DNA of 15,446 bases from Deltaproteobacteria bacterium (GTDB taxonomy: Bacteria > Desulfobacterota > UBA8473). The notes beneath the pieces are model-generated. The model was given only the letters and a program-made list of their open reading frames with translations. It was not told where the DNA came from and searched no databases. This document shows positions 7,417 through 15,446 of the stretch, one piece after another. Location of the stretch: positions 1 to 15,446 of the forward strand of contig JAUXHQ010000012.1 in NCBI GenBank assembly GCA_030621455.1, written 5' to 3'. The stretch's first letter is position 1. Each line of letters begins with the position of its first letter. The position numbers were made by a program, and so were the translations under genes.

Positions 7417-7522
7417 AATTTAAATAGTGGACTCCCATCCAACAATTCAACAGCAACCCGTCTTCGTTGCGGGCCCTGCAACTTCTCAAAAAGTACGCCT
7501 ATAAGCCGAGGAAGGGGGGCAC

Positions 7523-8734
7523 CTAGGTTCTATAGTTAGCATTTATCTCTATATATTCAGAGGATAGGTCAGTGGTAAAGACCCTGGCTTTCCCTGATCC
7601 ACAATTCAAGTCTATCAAGACCTTGAATTCTTCTCTCCCCAACACCTTGTTCGCTCTTCTTTCTGCTTCATCTCCGAGCCCAACGCCGTTCCGAACCAAT
7701 ATTACGTCGTCAAACGATACGTTTATCTTCTCCGGATCAATATTGGCTCCCGAGGATCCGATGGCTGAAACTATCCTCCCCCAGTTGCAATCTTCTCCGA
7801 AGAAAGCGGTCTTGACCAGACTTGAGTTAGCAACACTGAATGCCGCCTCCCTTGCATCACGGTCATCTCTTGCATTCATAACACTAATCTCGACAAATTT
7901 TGTTGCACCTTCCCCGTCCTTAACGATCATCCTCGCCAGATTCACAAGGACCTCCCCCAAGAGCCTTCCAAATTGTTCAAGATCCCTAGAAGGTCCGCTG
8001 ATGATTGGATTTCCGGCTCTTCCGTTGGCCAGAACAAGGGCCATGTCATTCGTACTGGTTTCACCGTCTATGGTGATACTGTTAAACGAATAGCCGATAT
8101 TCTCACAGAAGACCTTTTTCAGGGTTTCTGCTTCAATAGCCGTGTCCGTCAAGATGAACGAAAGCATGGTGGCCATCTTGGGCATGATCATCCCTGCCCC
8201 CTTTGCCAATCCACATATAGTGATCTCCTTGTCGCCGATTATTTCCTTTTTCAACACTACCTTTGGGCATGTATCGGTGGTCATTATTGCTTCTGCCGCT
8301 GAGAGTATGCCGTCTTGTCTACTGTTTCTCACGAGTTGAGGGATATTAGAGGAGATCGTATCCACCGGTAGCCTTTTCCCGATTACACCTGTTGAAGCAA
8401 CCAAGACCAGGTTTTCGTCTATGTTCAACTCCCGTGCCACCAGTCTGGCCACAAACCTGGCATCGTCTAACCCCACGCTTCCGGTACATGCATTAGCACT
8501 TCCGCTGTTCACAACAACCGCCTGGGACAGGTGCTGCCTTTCGACCCGTTCCATACTCACCAGGACCGGGGCAGCCTTGACACTGTTTTGAGTGAAAACC
8601 GCCGCTGTGACAGCCGGTGTCTCTGAATAGATCAGGGCCAGGTCTTTTCCCCTGTTCTTTTTGATACCTGAAGGGATTCCACCAGCTAAAAATCCGGGCA
8701 CTTCAAATCTTGTAGGGTTGTTTTTACTGTCCAC
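7523..8734 (-). CDS. argJ: Bifunctional glutamate N-acetyltransferase / amino-acid acetyltransferase (ArgJ)
   Basis: ArgJ transfers the acetyl group from N-acetylornithine to glutamate, recycling acetyl groups in arginine synthesis; some members also use acetyl-CoA. The 403-residue proenzyme cleaves itself. The cleavage site is in KMATMLSF, between Ala188 and Thr189, and Thr189 becomes the N-terminal nucleophile of the beta chain. The oxyanion-hole region STGVIGKRLP is at 114-123. NSGSANACTG (76-85) and the C-terminal INANYRT (397-403) are also typical. The start is a GTG at 8734 with AGAGGA 7 nt upstream. The gene is bracketed by two copies of the same palindromic repeat. secA lies 154 nt upstream, a neighbour I recall for argJ in several deltaproteobacterial genomes. 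No other arginine genes are nearby. Confidence 0.96.
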   Translation of the reverse strand: MDSKNNPTRFEVPGFLAGGIPSGIKKNRGKDLALIYSETPAVTAAVFTQNSVKAAPVLVSMERVERQHLSQAVVVNSGSANACTGSVGLDDARFVARLVARELNIDENLVLVASTGVIGKRLPVDTISSNIPQLVRNSRQDGILSAAEAIMTTDTCPKVVLKKEIIGDKEITICGLAKGAGMIMPKMATMLSFILTDTAIEAETLKKVFCENIGYSFNSITIDGETSTNDMALVLANGRAGNPIISGPSRDLEQFGRLLGEVLVNLARMIVKDGEGATKFVEISVMNARDDRDAREAAFSVANSSLVKTAFFGEDCNWGRIVSAIGSSGANIDPEKINVSFDDVILVRNGVGLGDEAERRANKVLGREEFKVLIDLNCGSGKARVFTTDLSSEYIEINANYRT

Positions 8735-8749
8735 GATTTGTCCTCTCGT

Positions 8750-8866
8750 AATTGTTTCGACCTATGCGGTCGAGCAGGTATCCCGCTTAACGCAATCCTG
8801 TTAACTGAATCATCAGAGACACTTCAAGACACCAGGTTTGTGTAACTGCACAGGTCGAATTGTTTT
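8750..8866. repeat. Palindromic repeat, copy B (between secA and argJ), with an inserted segment
   Basis: Outer arms TTCGACCT (8756-8763) and AGGTCGAA (8852-8859) are exact inverses. They extend inward to a 15-position stem with one mismatch. The left part 8755-8778 matches copy A 7291-7314 at 20 of 24 positions, all differences being transitions. An inner part (8785-8807) matches the inverse of copy A 7303-7326 with one mismatch and one indel. The inner and right parts are separated by about 41 nt (8808-8848), and TAACTG occurs on both sides (8802-8807 and 8843-8848). Without that segment the element would be a nearly continuous palindrome centred near GCTTAACGC. It fills most of the secA-argJ gap. 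Confidence 0.7.
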
Positions 8867-8878
8867 CCGTAAGGAAAA
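8863..8878 (-). other. Perfect small hairpin just after secA
   Basis: TTTTCC and GGAAAA form a 6-bp stem around a 4-nt loop, beginning 10 nt after the secA stop and adjoining repeat copy B. The following bases (CAATTCG) are not a U-tract. With the repeat it may act as an mRNA 3' structure after secA; that is inference. Confidence 0.35.
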
Positions 8879-8888
8879 TGCGAGCCTC

Positions 8889-11546
8889 TTAGGCAGTTTG
8901 TGATTGTTCCTTTAAGAGACAGCATTTCTTGTATTTTTTTCCACTCCCGCATGGGCATGGCTCGTTTCTACCGGTCTTTTTCGTTTTCCTCATAATTGGC
9001 TCCTTTTTAGCCGGAGCAGACGCCTCTTCTCCCCTTGACAGGTAGAACCGCTGCCGTGTCACGGGGGCCATTGAAGAAACATCATCGTCATTGGCCAGCT
9101 CAATCTTGTAAAGTTTCTCTACGGTGTCCGCCTTAATTCGCCCGATCATGTCCATAAACATCTCATAGCCTTCCCTCTGATATTCCCGGAGTGGATCCTT
9201 CTGCCCGTAGCCTCTAAGTCCGATACCTTCTTTTAGGTGATCCATACCAAACAGGTGGTCCTTCCACTGACTGTCAATGGTGTGGAGATAAAGCATCTTC
9301 TCCAACTGGCGCATGGCGGTCTCACCAAACTTTACCTCTTTTCTGTCATAGTAGTCCCTGGTCTGGGCGGTTACCAACTCAACAAGCTTCTCTCTCGTTA
9401 GGGAATCAACAGGGATGTTGTCCAAGGACATGTGAATGAAGAACTGTTTGTAAATAGCTTCTTTTAAACCTTTAATATTCCATTCGTCAGGATAGGATTT
9501 GTCATCTGCATAAATATCTGTGATTTCCTCGGTCAATTCCTCGGTGATTTCCTGGACACTTTCCTTCAATGTATCGCTGCCTATTACTTCCCTCCGCTCC
9601 TTATAGATTACCTCTCGTTGTTTGTTCATCACATCATCATATTCCAGTAGATGTTTGCGTATATCGAAGTTATGGCCTTCCACCTTTCGCTGGGCATTTT
9701 CTATCGCTTTGGAGACCAGTTTATGCTCTATGGGCTGTCCCTCCTCCATCCCCAATTTGTCCATTACCGTAGAGATCCTTTCGGAACCAAAGATCCTAAG
9801 TAGGTCATCTTCCAGGGAAAGGAAAAATCTCGAAGAACCCGGATCACCCTGTCTGCCTGACCTTCCCCTTAGCTGGTTGTCAATACGCCGGCTCTCGTGC
9901 CTCTCCGTGCCCAAGATGTGTAACCCTCCCAGATCTATAACCTCCTCCTTTTCCAGGGCACATAAGTCCTTCATTTTCCGAAGGGTTTCCTGGTATTTTT
10001 CTGAGTGGACATCTTTCCCTGACTTATCTAAGGCCAAAAACTCAGGATTGCCGCCCAGGATGATATCGGTTCCCCTCCCCGCCATGTTTGTCGAGATTGT
10101 TACAGCATGTTTCCTCCCTGCCTGGGCCACGATCTCGGCCTCTTTCTGGTGGTGTTTGGCGTTTAGGACATGGTGTTTAACCCCTCGTTTTTTCAACATT
10201 CTGTTCAACGTCTCAGACTTCTCGATTGAGATAGTACCCACCAATACCGGTTGTCCCTTATTGTTCAACTCTCTTATCTCATCGACAACTGCATGGAATT
10301 TTTCCCTTTCCGATTTATAGATGACGTCCGGATTGTCGTCTCTTATCATGGGCATATTGGTCGGTATAACCATGACATCCAGATCATAGATCTTCTTGAA
10401 TTCCACCGCCTCAGTATCAGCCGTGCCTGTCATCCCTGCGAGTTTTTCATACATACGGAAGTAGTTCTGAAAGGTGACGGAAGCCAGTGTCTGATTTTCG
10501 TTTTCTATCTTGGTGCCCTCCTTTGCCTCCAAAGCCTGATGAAGTCCGTCACTGTATCTTCTGCCCGGCATCAACCTCCCGGTAAACTCATCAACTATTA
10601 ATACCTGGTTGCCCTTAACCACATAGTCGATATCCTTTTTGAAGAGGGCATGTGCTTTCAGTGCCTGACTTACGTGGTGGAGCAAATCGATGTTCCTTGG
10701 ATCGTAGAGATTATTGACGCGGAGTAACTTTTCGACCTTGCTGACCCCATCTTCCGTGAGAACGACCGTTTTCGACTTCTCCTCAATAGTGAAATCCGTT
10801 TCACCCCGAAGCCGTGGAATTATCCTGTTGATCTGAAAATATTTGTCAGTAGAATCTTCAGTAGGCCCGGATATGATAAGAGGAGTCCTTGCTTCATCTA
10901 TCAGAATGCTGTCTACCTCATCCACAATTGCGTAGTTGAGCTTACGCTGCACATAGTCGTCGAGACTGAATTTCATATTGTCCCTGAGATAGTCGAAACC
11001 AAACTCGTTGTTCGTCCCGTAAGTAATGTCCGAACCGTATGCTTCTCTTCTGTCCTCATCATCCATATCATGAACGATCACCCCCACTGACAGGTCCAAG
11101 AAACGGTATATCGTCCCCATCCAGTCACTGTCTCTCTTTGCCAGATAGTCGTTTACAGTAACAATGTGAACCCCTTCTCCTGTTAAAGCATTGAGGTAAG
11201 CGGGAAGCGTGGAAGCGAGGGTCTTTCCCTCGCCTGTCTTCATCTCGGCTATTGTGCCCCGATGGAGAACGATGCCCCCTATCAACTGGGCATCGAAATG
11301 ACGTTCGCCCAAGGTACGTCTCGAGGTTTCTCTCACGACCGCAAAGGACTCTGCCAGGATATCATCGACTGCCTCTCCTCTGTCAATCCTCTCTTTAAAC
11401 TCCGAGGTCTTAGCCCGCAACTGCTGGTCTGTCAAGTCTTTAATGCCCGGCTCCAGATCATTAATACGGGTCATCAAAGGATGCAGTTTCTTTAGCTCCC
11501 TATCATTCTTACTCCCGATCAGCTTCTTCAATATTGCTCCGATCAT
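8889..11546 (-). CDS. secA: Preprotein translocase ATPase SecA
   Basis: The motor that pushes unfolded secretory proteins through SecYEG. All expected parts are visible in the 885 residues: Walker A MKTGEGKT (102-109), [14 protein letters not shown] (178-191), Walker B with VDEVDS (208-213) and IDEART (216-221), and the preprotein cross-linking region after about 225. The second ATPase lobe has GTISIEKSE and [17 protein letters not shown] motifs (here [14 protein letters not shown]), then [12 protein letters not shown]. The helical scaffold/wing region precedes a C-terminal zinc-binding tail [18 protein letters not shown], with Cys864, 866, 875 and 876. That tail binds SecB or ribosomes in other bacteria. 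The ATG has AGGAG at 8-nt spacing. The gene is 61 nt downstream of the CoA-transferase gene and could be co-transcribed with it. Confidence 0.98.
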   Translation of the reverse strand: MIGAILKKLIGSKNDRELKKLHPLMTRINDLEPGIKDLTDQQLRAKTSEFKERIDRGEAVDDILAESFAVVRETSRRTLGERHFDAQLIGGIVLHRGTIAEMKTGEGKTLASTLPAYLNALTGEGVHIVTVNDYLAKRDSDWMGTIYRFLDLSVGVIVHDMDDEDRREAYGSDITYGTNNEFGFDYLRDNMKFSLDDYVQRKLNYAIVDEVDSILIDEARTPLIISGPTEDSTDKYFQINRIIPRLRGETDFTIEEKSKTVVLTEDGVSKVEKLLRVNNLYDPRNIDLLHHVSQALKAHALFKKDIDYVVKGNQVLIVDEFTGRLMPGRRYSDGLHQALEAKEGTKIENENQTLASVTFQNYFRMYEKLAGMTGTADTEAVEFKKIYDLDVMVIPTNMPMIRDDNPDVIYKSEREKFHAVVDEIRELNNKGQPVLVGTISIEKSETLNRMLKKRGVKHHVLNAKHHQKEAEIVAQAGRKHAVTISTNMAGRGTDIILGGNPEFLALDKSGKDVHSEKYQETLRKMKDLCALEKEEVIDLGGLHILGTERHESRRIDNQLRGRSGRQGDPGSSRFFLSLEDDLLRIFGSERISTVMDKLGMEEGQPIEHKLVSKAIENAQRKVEGHNFDIRKHLLEYDDVMNKQREVIYKERREVIGSDTLKESVQEITEELTEEITDIYADDKSYPDEWNIKGLKEAIYKQFFIHMSLDNIPVDSLTREKLVELVTAQTRDYYDRKEVKFGETAMRQLEKMLYLHTIDSQWKDHLFGMDHLKEGIGLRGYGQKDPLREYQREGYEMFMDMIGRIKADTVEKLYKIELANDDDVSSMAPVTRQRFYLSRGEEASAPAKKEPIMRKTKKTGRNEPCPCGSGKKYKKCCLLKEQSQTA

Positions 11547-11607
11547 TTTCCAGTCTCCTGATAAATGGCTCGGTTCATATTTCTTTTTTTGTGTATACCG
11601 ATGCGAT

Positions 11608-12816
11608 TCAGGTTATCTCCTCCTCTATGAATTGCTCTATCTCTTGCTCGCTATACCCACCGAACGTCCTCAGAACCTCTTCCGTGTCTTCTCCCAACCC
11701 GGGGGCAGCCTTTCTCGTTCCTGCTCGAGCCTCGCTAAAGTGAGCAGGAAAACCCGGGACCTTGACCTTGCCTAAAGAAGGATGATTGATTTCATCAAGA
11801 TAGTTCTCTCTTACTTGCGGGTCATCCTCAAGCTCTGTCGGTCGATGCACCGGGCCAACGAACAGGTCGTATTCCCTAAAAAGGTCCAGCCACTTATCCC
11901 GTGTCTTAGCCAAGAAAATCTGATCAAGCATAGAGATAAGCTCCCCAGGATTTTCCTCCGATCGCTTCTTCAGAGTATCAAATTTAGGATCCTTCTCCAA
12001 TTCGGGACGGTCTATGGCACGGCAGAAACGGGTCCAGTCTGTCCCAGGTTGAAGGGTTATGGTAAGCCATTTGTTGTCTTTGCAACAGTAATAGTTTCGC
12101 GTAGGGTCAGTGTCCGTGCGATTGTGGCGGGGCACGTCCTGACGTAGCCAGAGCGCATTTAAGAAATTGAAATGGGTCAAGTGTAAAGCGGCGCCCAAGA
12201 TAGAGCTCTGAACCTCTTGGCCTTTACCGGTGCGTTCCCGCATAAAAAGGGCTGCCAAAATCGCATGGCTGAAAACAATGGCGGTTGCCTGATCGATGAT
12301 GCCGAACTGGGAGATGAGGGGGGGCATTTCAGACTCTCCCATGCAATACATTGCTCCTGATCTTGCCTGACCTTGAAAATCAAACCCTCCTAAGTCTTTG
12401 TCAGGACCCCTGGGACCATAACCTGAAACGGAGGCATAAATCAGGCGGTGATTTAACCGGGAAAGCACGGGATAAGTAATCCCCATCTGCTCAACAGTTT
12501 TCTGCCGAAGGTTTGTTACGAAAACATCAAATTTAGGGATCATCCGGTAGACGATTTCCCGTCCCTTTTCCTTGCCCAAATCAATGGTGATCGATTTCTT
12601 ATTCCGATTAGAGGCATCGAAAAAAAGATTCCCATTACCGGGCAAACCGAACGAATTTCGCCCAAAGCGGCTGCGATGCCGGATAGGATCACCCTTTCCA
12701 CGCTGTTCTATCTTTATAACTTCGGCCCCCAGGTCAGCGAGGATAGCCGTGGCTCCCGGTCCCGCATGAAAGATACCCCATTCGAGGACCCGGACCCCTT
12801 CTAGCGGATATTCCAT
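11608..12816 (-). CDS. Class III (CaiB/BaiF, family III) CoA-transferase, substrate unknown
   Basis: Family III CoA-transferases exchange CoA between an acyl-CoA and a free acid through a mixed anhydride on an aspartate; examples are formyl-CoA transferase and CaiB. The 402 residues show the family N-terminus ([33 protein letters not shown], 5-37; key features [14 protein letters not shown]), NKKSITIDL (72-80) and the segment [10 protein letters not shown] (130-139). [13 protein letters not shown] at 144-156 precedes the likely catalytic Asp175 in FGIIDQATA. The late motif [10 protein letters not shown] at 310-319 is also typical. The substrate cannot be told from sequence. No partner enzyme (dehydrogenase, hydratase, racemase) is adjacent, so context does not help. 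The ATG has GAGGTGG just upstream and lies 9 nt after the small membrane-protein gene. Confidence 0.9.
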   Translation of the reverse strand: MEYPLEGVRVLEWGIFHAGPGATAILADLGAEVIKIEQRGKGDPIRHRSRFGRNSFGLPGNGNLFFDASNRNKKSITIDLGKEKGREIVYRMIPKFDVFVTNLRQKTVEQMGITYPVLSRLNHRLIYASVSGYGPRGPDKDLGGFDFQGQARSGAMYCMGESEMPPLISQFGIIDQATAIVFSHAILAALFMRERTGKGQEVQSSILGAALHLTHFNFLNALWLRQDVPRHNRTDTDPTRNYYCCKDNKWLTITLQPGTDWTRFCRAIDRPELEKDPKFDTLKKRSEENPGELISMLDQIFLAKTRDKWLDLFREYDLFVGPVHRPTELEDDPQVRENYLDEINHPSLGKVKVPGFPAHFSEARAGTRKAAPGLGEDTEEVLRTFGGYSEQEIEQFIEEEIT

Positions 12817-12825
12817 ATGCCACCT

Positions 12826-13071
12826 CTATCTTTCCTGTTCATCTCCATCAGTCTCCGACCCTTTGTCCTCGGTCTTTTCATCCTTATCAGTCTTGCGTAC
12901 TGCCTTCTCCATCTTTTCCAGGGTATTGGCGGTCCTGTCCCTGAGAGTGTTTGTAACCGAGCCTAAAGAGTCTACCTCCTCCTTTAGATCCGTCATACCG
13001 CCTGTTCGTCTAAAGGCAACTATAGCGAGTACCAATGCAATTACAGAAATAATAAAAGCCAATGCGACCAT
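12826..13071 (-). CDS. Small membrane protein with one TM segment, coiled coil and charged tail; function unknown
   Basis: An 81-residue protein not recognised as a named family. Residues 2-20 form one hydrophobic segment (ALAFIISVIALVLAIVAF) followed by RR. Residues 27-60 show a heptad-like pattern of Leu/Val/Thr with charged residues (DLKEEVDSLGSVTNTL), suggesting a coiled coil. The last 20 residues are almost all Lys, Asp, Glu and Thr and likely disordered. An ideal SD (AAGGAGGT, 5 nt from the ATG) and tight spacing to both neighbours (42 and 9 nt) support a real gene. The topology is probably N-in/out with the coil on one face of the inner membrane; which face is unclear. It could be a membrane anchor or scaffold for a neighbouring product, but this is a guess. 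Confidence 0.75.
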   Translation of the reverse strand: MVALAFIISVIALVLAIVAFRRTGGMTDLKEEVDSLGSVTNTLRDRTANTLEKMEKAVRKTDKDEKTEDKGSETDGDEQER

Positions 13072-13113
13072 GATTTACCTCCTTATGTCCTTATACTGTC
13101 GTAGGGTTAAGTT

Positions 13114-14556
13114 TCAATCAACGTGCTGTCTCACCTTTTTTATCTTCTTTATTTGATCTATCGCCTTCAAAACCTCCTTTCTTTCCTTTGTCCCCTCATC
13201 ATAATATTTTAACGCCTTCTTGTAACGAAGCAACGCAGAATCAAAGTTACCGTTCAATCTAGAGAAGTCTCCGAAGTTTCTATAGGCCTCTCCCAGAAGT
13301 CCTTTTTTACCGTATGCTTCCCCCAGATTATAGTAGACGTCAACGTACGCTCTATCTAGTCTCTTAACCTTAACATAGGCATCAATTGCCTTTTGGAAAT
13401 CTCCACTTTCCTGATGGGCGCGACCGAGGTAGTAGAAGGCGGATGCGTCCTTTTCATTAATAGCGACTGATTTTTCAAGAGACGTGATTGCATCTTTATA
13501 TTTTCCTTGAGAAAAATAGCAGGTGCCCAGGTCCTTCAAGATCTCGCTATCGTCCGGACGGATTATAAGGGCTGCCTTCAATCCTTTGATAGCTTCACCA
13601 TAGTTCTTCATTTTCATATTTGCAAGAGCTATGCCCCAGATTAAATCCAATCGTTGCGGACTGGACTCTAGCGCTGATGCAAAGTGATTAATGGCATTTT
13701 TTGGGGTCCAGGAGTCAACTATCACTCTGGCTTGCATGCGTCGAAAACCCTCAAGTCCTTTTCCGCGCTTTTCTCTTTCCGGGAATCTCTTGAGCATAGT
13801 GCTAAGATACTCGATCCTTATTTCGAGTCCGGGGTGAGTTAGGAGGTAAGGAGGAGGTTGGAGGGTAGATAACTGATATTTTTTCATTTTTTCTAGAAAA
13901 GTGATCATCCCTGAACGATCATACCCGGCTTTTAACATATAGCTGAGTCCCAATCGGTCAGCCTCTTCTTCGTCCTCCCTGCTGTACTTCAGAGAAAGGG
14001 ACTGCGCCGCGGCCATGGAAAAGGCCCCCACCGCTTCAACTGCTTTGCCACTCCCTCCAAGAAATATACCGGCCAGAATAGCTGCCAGGGTGCCTATGTT
14101 CAATTTACCCTGCTTTTCCATCCGCTTTGAAATGTGTCTTGCCGTTACATGGGCCATTTCATGGCACAAGACCCCTGCAAATTCGCTTTCATTCTCCGAC
14201 AGGGTGATTAACCCGGAACTTATGTATATATACCCACCCGGGGTTGCAAAGGCATTGGGATCAGAAGCAAGGTATACAGAAAAATCGAAATCAAAAGGCT
14301 TGTAGTCCAATTGAGAGACAATCTTCTCACCGAGACTCTCGATATATTCGTGAACGGAATAATCCTCTATGAATTGCAGGTGCCTGTCCAGCTCACGTTT
14401 GAACCTCTTGCCGAGTTCCCTTTCTTCCTCCATTGTAAAACCATGGCTGTACCGGCAAAACCTAACACCCAAAAGTATTCCAAAAGACCCATCCAGAATG
14501 AATATGCTCAGCAGTAAAATAAATATGGGCTTGTGGATACAGTAACCTCTTTTCAT
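13114..14556 (-). CDS. M48-family zinc metalloprotease with C-terminal TPR repeats (BepA/YfgC-like), periplasmic
   Basis: The 480-residue protein starts with a basic, hydrophobic signal or anchor (about 8-30) without a clear lipobox. The M48 domain spans about 40-260. It carries FATPGGYIYISSGL (103-116), the zinc motif HEMAH (132-136) and the third ligand Glu198 in EADRLG (198-203). A conserved histidine lies in THPGLEIRIEYL (240-251); in E. coli BepA the equivalent region modulates the active site. Four to five TPR-like repeats fill about 287-460, for example DLGTCYFSQGKYKDAITSLEKS around 352-373. BepA helps assemble or degrade the LPS transporter LptD and BAM-associated outer-membrane proteins; the same role here is inference. 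The start is an ATG at 14556, 15 nt after the PilZ gene, with only a weak AGG-type SD. Confidence 0.88.
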   Translation of the reverse strand: MKRGYCIHKPIFILLLSIFILDGSFGILLGVRFCRYSHGFTMEEERELGKRFKRELDRHLQFIEDYSVHEYIESLGEKIVSQLDYKPFDFDFSVYLASDPNAFATPGGYIYISSGLITLSENESEFAGVLCHEMAHVTARHISKRMEKQGKLNIGTLAAILAGIFLGGSGKAVEAVGAFSMAAAQSLSLKYSREDEEEADRLGLSYMLKAGYDRSGMITFLEKMKKYQLSTLQPPPYLLTHPGLEIRIEYLSTMLKRFPEREKRGKGLEGFRRMQARVIVDSWTPKNAINHFASALESSPQRLDLIWGIALANMKMKNYGEAIKGLKAALIIRPDDSEILKDLGTCYFSQGKYKDAITSLEKSVAINEKDASAFYYLGRAHQESGDFQKAIDAYVKVKRLDRAYVDVYYNLGEAYGKKGLLGEAYRNFGDFSRLNGNFDSALLRYKKALKYYDEGTKERKEVLKAIDQIKKIKKVRQHVD

Positions 14557-14571
14557 GAATAACAGACCTGC

Positions 14572-15186
14572 CTACTCGTCCCCTTCGGGCTCATCTTTCT
14601 TCGTTTGTCTAATGGCCTCTCTCTGCTTCGAGTGGACGTATCTGACGATCTCCTCTCTGCAAGAATCGCTTATATACACGAATTCTGCCCCACAAAGAGA
14701 TGAGCCTTCCGATTCCGGATCTTTCAATGGCGAAATTCTCCTCACCACTGCATTGGCTACAATTTCCTTGCCGCCGGGTAGAACAAACGACAAACCTTTC
14801 AATACGGTCGCCGGTTTCAACTTATCCGGTCCCAGGTGGGAAGAAAAAGCCACTCCCCCTTCACTGACATCATTTATCTTGCAATGTTGCTCCCTGTATC
14901 CCAACCGGAAACTGGCCGATATGGAATCATTCATCCTATAGTACCTGCGTCTGTTCTGGCTACCGGTCGTGTCCTGGGGTTTTTCATCAGATGCATATCG
15001 ATCATTTCTTCTTCGCAAATAGTTTACTGCGCCTGCTATCAAAAAACCCACAAAAAAAAGGATAAGTATCCCTATGATATAATCATATGCCCCCTGGCTT
15101 TCACTTTCAGTAGGAAAGAATATATTGGGCTCTTGAGAATGCACTTGGAGAATGTAGATTTTATGGAATAAGTATTTAAATATCAT
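14572..15186 (-). CDS. Membrane-anchored PilZ domain protein, likely c-di-GMP binding
   Basis: The 204 residues begin with a short extracytoplasmic or amphipathic segment. One TM helix follows (about 34-56, IIGILILFFVGFLIAGAV) and then basic RRRNDR. A cytoplasmic PilZ domain covers about 78-192. Both halves of the c-di-GMP site are present: RxxxR as R80-YY-R84 in RRRYYR, and DxSxxG as Asp106, Ser108, Gly111 in NDVSEGG. The domain ends near GAEFVYISDSCREEIVRYV. The tail is charged. I chose the ATG at 15186 because AAAGGAG lies directly upstream. The frame stays open a further 50 codons, but that part runs through the 164-bp inverted-repeat element and has no family features. It is the first gene of the cluster with the M48 protease; the effector role of this PilZ protein is unknown. 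Confidence 0.85.
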   Translation of the reverse strand: MIFKYLFHKIYILQVHSQEPNIFFPTESESQGAYDYIIGILILFFVGFLIAGAVNYLRRRNDRYASDEKPQDTTGSQNRRRYYRMNDSISASFRLGYREQHCKINDVSEGGVAFSSHLGPDKLKPATVLKGLSFVLPGGKEIVANAVVRRISPLKDPESEGSSLCGAEFVYISDSCREEIVRYVHSKQREAIRQTKKDEPEGDE

Positions 15187-15213
15187 ATCTCCTTTCTTTC
15201 TCCCGAGAGGTAT

Positions 15214-15377
15214 ATACCCCGCACGGCCATAATTTGCGCTTTTTAGCCGGCCCTGACCACCGATCGCTGCGTTGCTCAAGCTTGCAATAGGACCCGCTGC
15301 TATTACGCGCTTTCGCGCCTTGCGCTCGATGCCCATTGCTCACCTAAAATTCCGCAAATTATGACCGAGCGAGGTAT
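15214..15377. mobile_element. 164-bp MITE-like element with 25-bp terminal inverted repeats
   Basis: The ends 15214-15238 and 15353-15377 are inverted copies matching at 22 of 25 positions. The innermost 11 bp (CATAATTTGCG / CGCAAATTATG) are perfect. A further TTTTAG/CTAAAA pair lies just inside (15241-15246, 15344-15349). The GC-rich interior has small palindromes (GCGCTTTCGCGC at 15307-15318; AATAG/CTATT at 15286-15303) and no credible gene of its own. No clear target-site duplication flanks it; GAGGTAT occurs just outside the left end and as the right end itself. It lies 28 bp upstream of the PilZ gene. The remaining bases 15378-15446 show no supported feature. Confidence 0.6.
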
Positions 15378-15446
15378 CGAATCAGACAATCGGTGTGTCA
15401 TTTCTTAGAGGATGTTTGAAAAATAGCCAAGAAGAAGTATCAAGGG

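Noticed and set aside
7275..7481. 68-codon minus-strand ORF between rpsB and argJ
   Set aside because: It starts at a TTG with no SD, runs through the palindromic repeat, and shows no domain-like pattern; more likely chance.
15187..15336. 50-codon N-terminal extension of the PilZ protein
   Set aside because: It is translated from the inverted-repeat element, is rich in Arg/Ala/Gly without family features, and the SD AAAGGAG sits before the ATG at 15186.
15378..15446. Possible end of an upstream gene at the right window edge
   Set aside because: Short minus-strand frames are open for 13 and 20 codons to the edge, but too little is visible to support a call.
1..15446. CRISPR arrays, tRNA/rRNA genes, phage or defence genes
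   Set aside because: No regularly spaced repeats, cloverleaf sequences, integrases or defence-type domains were seen on either strand.

Overview
The window reads as a piece of a Gram-negative bacterial chromosome with GC content around the mid-forties percent by eye. Every convincing gene lies on the minus strand. The gene set fits a Desulfobacterota/Deltaproteobacteria-like organism: the block rpsB-tsf-pyrH-frr-uppS-cdsA-dxr-rseP in that order, a short EF-Ts of about 202 residues, a single-PDZ RseP, secA next to argJ, and an M48/TPR periplasmic protease. That placement is inference from gene order and protein architecture; no database search was run.

In the direction of transcription (right to left) the window starts at 15446 with about 260 bases without a gene. 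These hold a 164-bp element with 25-bp terminal inverted repeats (15214-15377). A tight cluster follows: a membrane-anchored PilZ-domain protein, an M48 metalloprotease with a TPR tail (BepA-like), an 81-residue single-TM/coiled-coil protein and a class III (CaiB/BaiF) CoA-transferase, with gaps of 15, 42 and 9 nt. Then come secA and argJ. Related palindromic repeats lie on both sides of argJ (8750-8866 and 7292-7345).

After a 422-bp leader region the conserved translation/envelope block begins: rpsB, tsf, pyrH, frr, uppS, cdsA, dxr, rseP. It makes ribosomal protein S2, EF-Ts, UMP kinase, ribosome recycling factor, undecaprenyl diphosphate synthase, CDP-diglyceride synthase, DXP reductoisomerase of the MEP isoprenoid pathway, and the site-2 protease RseP. 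The genes overlap or nearly touch at tsf/pyrH (8 nt), pyrH/frr (3 nt gap) and uppS/cdsA (1 nt). Two longer gaps, rpsB-tsf (302 nt) and frr-uppS (153 nt), contain hairpins.

Most of the window is conserved housekeeping DNA, and I see no defence, CRISPR, toxin or phage system. The points worth a second look are non-coding: two unrelated repeat families, the structured rpsB-tsf spacer, and a possible 15-codon upstream ORF running into rpsB. The PilZ/protease/small-membrane-protein cluster is the least ordinary coding region.
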